From Alectoria sarmentosa (taxonomy: Eukaryota > Ascomycota > Lecanoromycetes > Lecanorales > Parmeliaceae), in the NCBI GenBank assembly GCA_009733775.1, contig WOGZ01000642.1, positions 1 through 10,026 on the forward strand: a DNA stretch of 10,026 nucleotides. The letters are read 5' to 3'. Below, in pieces: positions 1 through 8,292 of the stretch. Made by a program: the position numbers and the translations under genes. Numbering within the stretch: the stretch's first letter is position 1; each line of letters begins with the position of its first letter. Under the pieces are notes generated by a model. It ran no database searches, was not told the origin of the DNA, and worked only from the letters and a program-made list of their open reading frames with translations.

Positions 1-1597
1 TAAGCGAAAACCTTCGATTATAAACATAAATCGATTTATTATAAAAATTAATTTTGCGATTTATTAATCGTTATATTGAAAATTAAACGAATTAAATATT
101 GAATGCGTCGAAAAAAAGCATATAAATTATTCGAATCAAACGAGATAAAAGATATGCGTAATATATAATAACGTTTATCGTTATATTCATTTTTAAAAAT
201 GCGATAATCGAATATTTTAAATTCAATATGCTTGATTTATAGACGTGTTTCATTATATAAACTTTATAATTGTTATAAATTTCTTAATAACATTATTATA
301 TAACCCTCTTTCAACTTCAAATAATAAAAAAATAAAAAAATTAATTCAAAAATATTCATTAATTCGATAAATAAAAGAAAACTATCTTTTTCGTCAACGA
401 CTTAATTACGATTAATACACATTATTTTGATTTTAGAGAATTTATAAAAAATTTGATTATTGAATTGAACGACGTTTTTATTAAAAATGCAAAGAATCGT
501 TTTAAAGATATAAAAATCAAATATTCAATATAAATTTAAATCGCGATAAATAACATTAATTAAATTTATGATAATGTTATTTGATAATTAATCGATAAAT
601 TAATCAACAATCTCTCGTTCTTTTATGTTTATTAAAATTTCATTATTCACATTCAAAAAATTATTTGCGAATGTTTTTATATTAATACGATCTTGTTTAA
701 TTAAATTCGAATTGCGAAGTCTTATATTTTTCGTGAACTTAAAGATTTAAATGTGATTTCATAAATATGAGATTTTTAAAATAAATATAACGATACGCTT
801 TAATTTAACGCTTTTAATAATCAATAAGATTTGACGAAAATCGTCGCAAAAACATATAATTATATCATTAAACGATTTGAAATCTTTGCGAATGTCTTAA
901 AATATACGATTAACAATTTCGATATTATAACGATTTTACATCGAGATCTCGTTTTAAAAGATTAATTTAATTATATATAATAATTCGATCAAATCGAATT
1001 TATTTATAACATCGTAAAAAAATTAAATAATAACATTTAAAAGAATCTTGAAGTGAGAGTGAATGATATAATCTTTTTAAAAAAAAATAAAAACGATATT
1101 TAAAGAAATTATAACAATTGTCATCTTAAAGGCCCCGCGTATTTTTCGTAAAATGATGTTTTAAAACATGATTTTATTAATATCTTTATAATCGTTTAAA
1201 AAGAAAAAATGATCATTGAAAAGAGACACCGCGTTTCAAATAACGTTTATAATCATCGTTTAATTATTATTAAAACTCGTTCACATTTGCTCTTAAATGT
1301 TTATTTGATAAAAACGTTTTTCGCGTAAAAAACGATTACGCTCGTCGTTATGATATTGTTTATAATCATATTATAGTTTTAATAAATCAAAATTATTAAT
1401 CAAATTAATATTTTTTATAAAGCTAAAATTGTTTTTTTTCAAACGAATTTAAATTAAATAAAGATAAAAGTCTTCGATAATAACTTGTTTCGTTTATATA
1501 TTATTTAATAAATCGAAATTTTGATAATAAATTTGAAGAATATATATATAATCGTTAAAGAGTTTAAGCAAAAAAATGTGTTAATGATGAAAGAAAA
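1..1597. other. Gene-free AT-rich stretch, left part
   Basis: I see no gene here. All six frames are broken at short intervals, mostly by TAA. The longest fragment that looks at all coding is a 21-codon frame starting with ATG at 103, rich in Lys and Arg, which is well within chance. C outside CpG seems somewhat commoner here than in the middle of the window, for example around 300-320, 605-655 and 1270-1292. The only sharp local anomaly is a run of nine consecutive G/C bases at 1131-1139. One copy of a 28-bp dispersed repeat lies at 577-604. A small stem (CGTTTTT at 1315-1321 with AAAAACG at 1328-1334) is followed by a T run when read on the minus strand, but it is weak and has no gene next to it, so I do not call it a terminator. 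Confidence 0.75.
577..604 (+). repeat. Dispersed 28-bp repeat, copy A
   Basis: This 28-bp segment recurs at 5491-5518 with a single mismatch: 16 identical bases (TTATTTGATAATTAAT), one C/T difference, then 11 identical bases. Each copy is built from two diverged halves, GATAATTAATC followed by GATAAATTAATC in this copy. Similarity does not extend clearly into the flanks. At this base composition identical 15-mers are expected by chance, but a 27-of-28 match is less likely. The A/T-only vocabulary still weakens the case. No function can be inferred. Confidence 0.4.
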
Positions 1598-1746
1598 TAA
1601 AAGAAATTGCGAATAAATAAATAAAAATACGTTTAACGAAATCACTTTTGATGAAAAAAAAAAAAAAACATCAGATTAAAAAAAATGATGATGTTTTATT
1701 ATAACAGATAGCGCGATAATTTTTTTTTTTCGCAATTGAGACATTT
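1598..1746 (+). repeat. Tandem ~149-bp unit, copy 1
   Basis: This is the first of two adjacent direct copies of a ~149-bp unit; the second follows without a gap. By eye about ten or eleven positions differ, plus a compensated 1-base indel pair, so identity is roughly 93%. The unit has inverted arms near its ends: AATTGCGAA at 1605-1613 and its exact reverse complement TTCGCAATT at 1729-1737. Inside is a second hairpin, AAAACATCA at 1665-1673 pairing with TGATGTTTT at 1689-1697 across a 15-base A-rich loop. A long A run (about 1653-1668) and a run of 11 T (1720-1730) lie between the arms. No open frame is kept between copies. It looks like a recent tandem duplication of a non-coding, MITE-like or satellite-like unit; no target-site duplication is evident. 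Confidence 0.92.
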
Positions 1747-1896
1747 TAAAAGAAATTGCGAATAAATAAAAAAAAATAACGCTTAACGAAATCACTTTTA
1801 ATGAAAAAAAACAACAACATCATATTAAAAAAAATGATAATGTTTTATTATAATAAATAGCGCGATAATTTTCTTTTTTCGCAATTGAGACATTTT
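1747..1896 (+). repeat. Tandem ~149-bp unit, copy 2
   Basis: This is the second direct copy of the unit at 1598-1746, with the boundary placed where TAAAAGAAATTGCGAA begins again. The outer arms are conserved exactly: AATTGCGAA at 1754-1762 and TTCGCAATT at 1878-1886, with the same 133-bp span as in copy 1. The block GCGCGATAATTT next to the right arm and the tail TTCGCAATTGAGACATTTT are also identical. Differences cluster in the A-rich middle. One G-to-A change at 1839 (against 1690) breaks a C-G pair of the inner hairpin without a matching change, so that hairpin is not clearly under selection. Only two copies are visible in the window. The array ends where copy 2 runs into TTACACATTAATC. 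Confidence 0.92.
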
Positions 1897-4800
1897 TACA
1901 CATTAATCAAATTAAATCACATATCTCGTTTTATATTTATTTCATAAATTAAACGATTTATTGAACTCGTAATTAAATAAAATTATTATAAAAAGATTTC
2001 GTAAAAAACCTTCGCTTTTTCAAACATTTATTTTTTTCAAAATCTTATTTCACTCGACGTTATTATGCGTGAGATTTTTTGTTATATAAATAATATGATA
2101 ATTTGAAAAAAGATCATCGTTTATTATTCGTAAATCTTTATAAAATAAGAAATTCGATACGTTTAAAAGAAGAAAACGTAAATAATAAAATTCGTTTGCG
2201 TTAAAATTAATATAATATATTCTTACAATAATATCGATGCGTCTCTGACATAAATTTCATTTTCAAATGCTTTAAATGTTCTTTTTTTAAACGTAATGTT
2301 TCGATAAATCAATATAAAGGAAATTTATTAATCGTTTTTGTTATTAACATTATATATTTAATTAAAAGAAGATTATAAAGAAGATTTAACGTTCGTTTAT
2401 TATTATTATATTAAATAATTAAAAATCATTATTAAAGGTTACGATTTATTGATTTGAAAAATGAATAAATAATCGCTTTATAGCAAAATTGTGATTATAT
2501 AATTTAAAATTAAATATTTTTTAATAAATCTTTATTGATTTCATTTAACGTGTATTTCGATATTTTTGAATTTCATTTATCGAATTTATTATATCGTTTT
2601 CGTTCATTTACTTTATTCGAAGATTGATTTAATTATTATTTTTATAAACGTATTTGAAAATGTATTTATAAGTTTTAACGTTAATATAGATTTTTACATT
2701 AATGTGAACATTATATTTGATCGACAAATACGAATTATAAAACATTATTTAACAATTTTATTTAGATTTATCTTTTAAAATTATAATAAATTTATATCGA
2801 CGATAAATAAGATATTCGATATTTAATTTAAAGATAATATAATTATTAAATTTCTTTGAAAATCGCTTATTGCATTAATCTTTATTCGAATTTTAATAAA
2901 ATGAAACGATATTCGTTTTGCTTATAACGTAATAATTGCAATTATCATAAATTATATATTTAATCACGATAACATAAAGATTGAGAAATCGCATATAATT
3001 AAAAATTTCAACATTAATAATAACGTTTATTTCGTTAACGTTTAAATAACGATTTTTAGAATATAATATAATAAGTATATAAATATATAATAATTTTCGT
3101 TTTTGAAATTTTATGATATAACAATACGTCGAAATTCGATCTTTTATTCACAAAAGTTAATTAAAATTAAAATTAATCATCGAAATTTCAATCGATCGTA
3201 ATTCGATTTTCGGGGCAAAAAGAAAAAATTTGAGAACATTATAAGATTTATAAATAAGAATTACGACATATAAAGAATTGAATCGTGTTAAAAACATTTT
3301 TAAGAATTGTGATTTGCATTAATTGTTTAATTAACGTGCTTTTAAAAGATTTATTATAAATGAATTTATTAAAGAAAATGAGAGAGAGCTTATCAAGCAT
3401 CTTTTTTTTTAAAATATCGTTTATGAAAACTTTTAATTTCAATTTGAACATTTTTGTTATTAAATCAAATCGATCGATAATTAATTCGTTAAATAATAAA
3501 TTAATAATGATTTTAATTTATTTTGAATTATAAATGAAGATAATGAAGATGTTTAATCGATCAAATTTAATAATCAAGATTATGCAATTTTAATAAAATT
3601 GTTTTATAAATTATAAACCTTTTTGATATGAGAAAGGAAAGATAATACATTATTTGTTAATTTATGCGTTTATAATAATTTCATCGATTTAAGCATTAAT
3701 GATTGTTTAATAAATGTTAATTCGAATAATCTTTTAATTTTGTCTCATTTAATAAAGTTAATTATTTTTAATAATTATATATATATCGCAAATAAAGGAT
3801 TAGAATAATTTATCGCAATGAAAAAGACGATTAAATTTAATAAAATAAATTTATATAAAATATTTATAAAGAATTAATTTAATGAATTTGAAGAGATAAA
3901 GAGATAAATTTATAAAAAAAGATTAATGTGATTCGTGTTAAGTCTTTTCGATTATTAACTCGTAAAATAAAATTGTTATTATTATTTCGATTAATAAAAA
4001 GACTCTCATCAAATGAAATATTTATAATAAATATATTATTATATTATAATTGTTCGTCAAATGAAAAAATAAAAAAATAACGTAATAATATATAAATGAA
4101 ATGTTAATATAAAATATTATATTTATCGCGACTTTAAGTTTCAATTAAGACGTTTTTCGTTTCGAGCATATTTAATAAATTATTTATATCGTCTTTTTAA
4201 ATAATAACGATTTTATTTGAAATAAGACGATTATAAGTGCGTGAATTATGATATTAAGAGTTTTTATATAATAACTTATAATCTCGTATAATTGAATCGA
4301 TCTTTAATCTTTCAAATATCGTTTTAAAAATAATAATGTAAAAATTGATGCTTTTGAAAAAGATAATTATTTTTCGATGAAATTATTATTTGATGTTATT
4401 ATAATAGTTATATTTAATATAATTAATATAAACACGCGATTGAAAAGAAGTTATATCGTATTATGAATTGTTTTTAAATGTTATTTATAATGTAAATTTA
4501 ATTAAAAATCGATTTTTCGTTTTTTAAAGATTTTAAAACAAGCATATAAATAATAATCGCGTTTTGTATTTTATACGTGAATGAAATAATCGAATAATTA
4601 ATAATAATTTGTTATAAAATCATTAAAGCGACGTTATTATACTAAACGCTATAAGCGCGATATTTTTTATATTTATCGATTAAAATCATAATATCAAACT
4701 TTAAAAAGTGTAAAATGTTATTAATATTACGCTTATTAAAATTAATGAAATTATTTACATTTATTTTAATCTTATAATGCTCTTTATTCTCGTTTTAATC

Positions 4801-5011
4801 GTTATTTAAATCGTTATTTTATAAAACGTTTATTTTAAATATAATAATTTTAATTTTATCGTTATTATAACATTATTTAAATATCTCGTTTATAAATAAC
4901 GTCGCATTATATCGATCGCAAATTTGATTTATAAAATCGAGGTTATGTCGCAGAAACTTTATAATATATAAATAACGCGTAATATAATTTGTTAATTTTA
5001 TTAAAAATTAA
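1897..5011. other. Gene-free AT-rich stretch, centre left
   Basis: I see no gene I can support. The longest frames are 70 codons on + at 2566-2778 (TTG start), 67 codons on - at 3248-3451, and 59 codons on + at 3360-3539. The last two overlap on opposite strands, as chance frames often do. Their translations are strings of Ile, Phe, Asn, Leu and Lys with no recognisable domain, and none has a purine-rich ribosome binding site upstream. The 2566 frame would extend upstream to about 2503 if the TGA at 2536 were read as Trp. GC is close to 18% and CpG is strongly over-represented. Short direct repeats such as GAGATAAAGAGATAAA near 3893 and a short AT run near 3777 are ordinary low-complexity sequence. 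Confidence 0.75.
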
Positions 5012-5425
5012 GTAATTATCAAAAGAGAATTAAAAAGCGAACTTGAAAAAAAGTTATCAAAGAAATCGATATCAAAAAAATTTATTAATAAATCTCACAG
5101 TAAAGAATTCTTTATATCGATTAAAACATTTTTCGATCGTTTAAAAATATAAAAGACGCGTCGTTAAGTGAAAGAAAAAATGATAAGCGAGATGAAAAAG
5201 AAAAACGCGTTTTGAAAAAATAAAAATCGATTAATTTGAAAAGACGACGATTATGAGAGCGAGAAATTTATTTTAAGTTTTTTAAAAGATTTTTCATCGC
5301 GATTAATAATAATAATAATTGATTTTTTAAAAGTAATTAATGTTTTATTTCGATTGTCGACGAAGAAAAACTCGTTTAAAGAACGACGTTTATACGCGTT
5401 AATAAAGGTTTTAAAAGAATGTTAA
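5012..5425 (+). pseudogene. Possible decayed or recoded coding remnant
   Basis: One + strand frame is unusually open: 46 codons from 5012 to a TAA at 5150, a second TAA at 5165, then 85 codons from GTG 5168 to TAA 5423, interrupted only by TGA at 5213 and 5237. The last 61 codons (5240-5422) are open in the standard code but lack an ATG. The DNA is purine-rich at its core (45 of 60 bases at 5161-5220), as coding strands of AT-rich genomes often are. The translation is rich in Lys, Glu, Ser and Asp early on and hydrophobic around 5303-5350. I recognise no family. If UGA means Trp here, 5168-5425 is a single 85-codon frame; otherwise it is a broken gene or chance. At this composition about one code-4 frame of that length is expected by chance in 10 kb, so support is weak. 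Confidence 0.13.
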
Positions 5426-5490
5426 AAGACGATTATAATATTTAATTCATTTAATAACACGTTTTAAAGAGGCATCGATAACGAATGTAT

Positions 5491-5518
5491 TTATTTGATA
5501 ATTAATTGATAAATTAAT
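5491..5518 (+). repeat. Dispersed 28-bp repeat, copy B
   Basis: This is the partner of 577-604, in the same orientation, with one T for C difference in 28 bases. The doubled motif reads GATAATTAATT then GATAAATTAATA here, so the half-repeat is less regular than in copy A. A short AATG match lies just upstream of both copies if a gap is allowed; downstream sequence is unrelated. It may be the remains of an old dispersed repeat, or chance within A/T-only vocabulary. Confidence 0.4.
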
Positions 5519-6180
5519 AAAAGAATAATGATAACACGCGGCTTCGCAGATAAATAATTAAATCGAAAAAAAATTTGATCGTTTCGAATAAGCGTCGTGC
5601 GATTTTAAAATCGATATTTGAATATTTATTTGTTTCATAAATAAGAGATTGATTATCATGATTTTTATATCGTTGGAAAACGCAAATCGAATATTACAAT
5701 TTATAAAATTATGAAAAAATCTTATTTTTAAGATGATAAGGGGTAAGAAATGTAAAAAGATTATATATAAATTTTTGATAAAAGCGCTCGAAAGATTTAA
5801 AAGTCGTTAATCGAACGCTATTCGAAATAGGAAATTAAGTAAAGATTTATATTAATTATATATACAAATTTAAGATATTTTAGCTCAGTCTTACATTATT
5901 TCTTTATATAATAAAAATATATCGATATTCGATTACGAAGTTAATAATTTCAAATTATAAAAATATAAAATAAATATCAAATTCGAAAATTTTATTAAAT
6001 TTTTTAATGTTAATAATAACGCGTTTTTTTAATTAAAAAACGTGTTTTATTATACTATAAAGTATAAATAATTATATTTCATAAATTAATTCGATTACGT
6101 TATTTTATTTTTCTTATATAATTTATTAAATAATTTATTAATAACTTTTCGATTTCTTTAATTAAGTAAATACATTTTTA

Positions 6181-6206
6181 AAAATTTGAAATTAATTTCA
6201 AATTTT
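6181..6206. repeat. Perfect 26-bp palindrome
   Basis: Arms AAAATTTGAAATT and AATTTCAAATTTT are exact reverse complements with no loop. With a chance pairing rate near 0.35 per position, 13 uninterrupted pairs at a given centre is about one in a million, so roughly 0.01 are expected over the whole window. The arms contain only two G-C pairs. The motif AATTTCAAATT recurs near 5948 and 7239 as single arms. It could form a cruciform, bind a dimeric protein or be a relic of inverted duplication. No gene lies close enough to suggest an operator. Confidence 0.7.
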
Positions 6207-6772
6207 AAAGATATCGATATTTATTTATTTTTTAAAATATCGATTATAATGTTTTAATTAATTTAAATTTTCGAAAATTTTATAATAATAATTACGATTT
6301 GAATAATTTCGTTTTTATTATTATTATAAATAATAATATCGATTAATAATACGTGTTTTAAAAACGAATTTATTGTTAACGATAACGTTATTATCAATTG
6401 CTTTAATAAAAAAAATTCTGAAATAAAATAAATAATAATCGCTATAATTATCATAATTAATAATATTTTAAAAAATCTTTTCTTTCAAAATTGTTTAAGT
6501 TTTTTCGATATTTATTTATCGACGATAAATAATGTTATTTTCGAAATTATTAAAAAGCATTTTTTTTATTAATATTAAATTTTATTAAAAATCTTAAGCG
6601 AGCTCGTCGAGAATTTTTATAAAACGAATCGAAACATTATGAAATTATATAAATGAAAAGAAAATATTTATTATATAAGCGAATGTTTCGTCTTTTTAAT
6701 TAAAATCTTATTTATATTAATATTCGAATAAGAAATCTTTATTTAATAAATTGTTTTAATATTTAATTAATA

Positions 6773-6794
6773 TCGATAATATAAATATTATCGA
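6773..6794. repeat. 22-bp dyad, 2-base centre
   Basis: TCGATAATAT at 6773-6782 pairs exactly with ATATTATCGA at 6785-6794 across AA. Ten-base arms with a short loop are expected about once or twice in 10 kb at this composition, so it may carry no meaning. Confidence 0.35.
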
Positions 6795-7596
6795 AATTGT
6801 AACATTTTTTTAAAACGAATTATTCGATATAATTTAAATTTTATTTTGATAACGACTTCAATTTTAATAATTAAATTTTAACATATTTCGATAATTATTT
6901 TTTCGCAAACGAGATCGAGCTTAATTTTTTAAAAAATTAAAACGTCGTTTTTAATAAATATATTAATTTTTAAATTATCGACGAAATGTGTTTTTATAAT
7001 CATTTTAACGATTACGAAAAATTCGTTAAATAAATCGTTATTTACGTAAACAATTATTATAACATATTCGTCGATGTTATATATAACATTTTCGAGTTTT
7101 TTAACGCGTATAAAAGATAATAATTTCGAAATTTTGATGTTTAAAAAAAATTATAATCGTCAAACTTTATTTATAAATGTAATTTCATATTTAATATTAA
7201 TACAATTAAGCATAATTTCTTTTATTTCGAAAATTAATTTCAAATTCGTAATAACGTAATAATATTTTCGAAACGAATAATTCGATATAATAATAAATGC
7301 ATTATTGAAAAATTCAATAACTTTTTTTAATAAATTTTGAAAAATTGATAATGTGATCTTTTCGATAATTTTTCGAATCGACGTTATCATAATTTTATAC
7401 ATTTTCGAAAAATGCTTTATGAGATTTATTTACGCCTCTTTGAAATAACGAAATAAGACGTTTTTAAAAATAAAGTTTTTTAAGCAATAACGATAAAAAT
7501 GAATTATTAATATAAAAAAAGCGTTAATGAAATAATTTATAAAATTAAAAGATTTAAAGAATTCGAGCTTGTTATCTTTTATTTAAAGTTTTTTAT

Positions 7597-7621
7597 ATTT
7601 ATTATATTCGATATAATAAAT
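7597..7621. repeat. 25-bp dyad, 5-base loop
   Basis: ATTTATTATA at 7597-7606 is the exact reverse complement of TATAATAAAT at 7612-7621, with loop TTCGA. No T run follows on either strand that would make it a convincing intrinsic terminator. Arms of this length are near the chance expectation here. Confidence 0.35.
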
Positions 7622-8007
7622 TCTTTAACTCTTATCATATTCGTCTTTTTTTTTAAAATAAATGTTTTCTTTTTCATCTTTTTCAATCGAAATCTAATAA
7701 GCTTTTTAATAATATTTATTATAATCGTTATTTCTTAATTATTCGAATCTTTAAAATTCTTAATTTTTTTATTTTGAAAATTTATTATCGTTTGAAATTT
7801 TCGAGCGATTCGTTAACGTCGAATTTAACGCGTTTAACGAAATCGTAATTTATAAAAATTATTTTGATAATAAAAGTTTTTATTATTATCGTGATTGATA
7901 ACTTAATAATTAATTATATTATTATTATTAATTAAAATAAACATTCGAATTATTGAATTAACAAAGAAAAAAAAATAAGATTAATAAAATTAACGTTTAT
8001 AAATTAA

Positions 8008-8292
8008 TTGTTTATTAAATTTAAAATTTTGTTATTGAGATTGAAATTAATTATAATTATTTTTGTTATTAATAAATCGAGACGATTATCGAATTATTTG
8101 CATAAACGATTTTACATTTACATTTTTTTCTTTATATCGATTAACGTATACTCATTATTTATACTTACATTTATTAATAACTATCAGAAAAATATTAATA
8201 ATATTATTATCGTCAGATTTTCTAATATTTCGTCGAAATTTCAAGTCGATATTATTATAAATAATGTCAAACTAATTTTTGATAAGAGTTAA
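8008..8292 (+). other. Longest open frame (94 codons), coding status doubtful
   Basis: This is the longest open frame in the window. It would begin at TTG 8008, directly after an in-frame TAA, and end at TAA 8290-8292. The translation has two hydrophobic stretches, at about residues 13-20 (Leu/Ile/Phe/Val) and 36-55 (Ile/Phe/Leu/Tyr), so it would be a small membrane protein if real. Residues 59-94 are rich in Asn, Ile and Ser. Against it: there is no ATG codon anywhere in the frame, there is no ribosome binding site upstream, a second + frame of 65 codons (8063-8260) overlaps it, and I recognise no family. The local + strand is C-rich over G (22 C to 11 G at 8101-8280), unlike the sampled blocks, which partly explains the lack of stops. 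I treat it as probably chance. Confidence 0.15.

Larger units (their letters stand above)
5426..8007. other. Gene-free AT-rich stretch, centre right
   Basis: I see no supportable gene. The + strand becomes T-rich compared with the purine-rich block just upstream. Open frames are 63 codons on - at 6263-6454, 61 on + at 7074-7259, and 80 on - at 7160-7402. The last two overlap on opposite strands. A further - frame of 51 codons at 7579-7734 is Lys-rich. None shows a known motif, ribosome binding site or linked neighbours. The stretch holds a perfect 26-bp palindrome at 6181-6206, two 10-bp-arm dyads, a tRNA D-arm-like string at 5881-5890 and an imperfect hairpin at 6020-6044 (CGCG plus a T run, AATT loop, A run plus CGTG, one bulged T). 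None is tied to a gene. Confidence 0.75.

Noticed and set aside
1315..1334. Stem CGTTTTT/AAAAACG, considered as a minus-strand intrinsic terminator
   Set aside because: The stem has only two G-C pairs and no open frame ends nearby on the minus strand.
2566..2778. 70-codon + frame starting at TTG
   Set aside because: It is composed mainly of Ile, Phe, Asn and Leu, has no domain or ribosome binding site, and its length is near the chance limit.
2797..2811. 15-base string ATCGACGATAAATAA shared with the 6518-6532 area
   Set aside because: Several identical 14-15-mers are expected by chance at this base composition. The same applies to CGTTTAACGAAATC shared between the tandem unit and the 7830 area.
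3248..3539. 67-codon - frame (3248-3451) overlapping a 59-codon + frame (3360-3539)
   Set aside because: The frames overlap on opposite strands, neither resembles a known protein, and the + frame runs through a homopolymer T tract.
4975..5399. Cluster of four ACGCGT sites, considered as cell-cycle-box-like regulatory sites
   Set aside because: They follow from the general CpG excess. No gene or promoter accompanies them.
6263..6454. 63-codon - frame, very hydrophobic at its start
   Set aside because: Its Ile-rich start comes from translating TAA/TAT-like low-complexity DNA on the other strand. It has no motif or ribosome binding site.
7074..7402. 61-codon + frame and 80-codon - frame overlapping at 7160-7259
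   Set aside because: Overlapping opposite-strand frames with no recognisable family; lengths are compatible with chance given about ten codons between stops on average in roughly 2,000 inter-stop intervals.
7579..7734. 51-codon Lys-rich - frame with ATG at 7677
   Set aside because: The Lys content comes from a local pyrimidine tract on the + strand at about 7630-7690; nothing else supports it.
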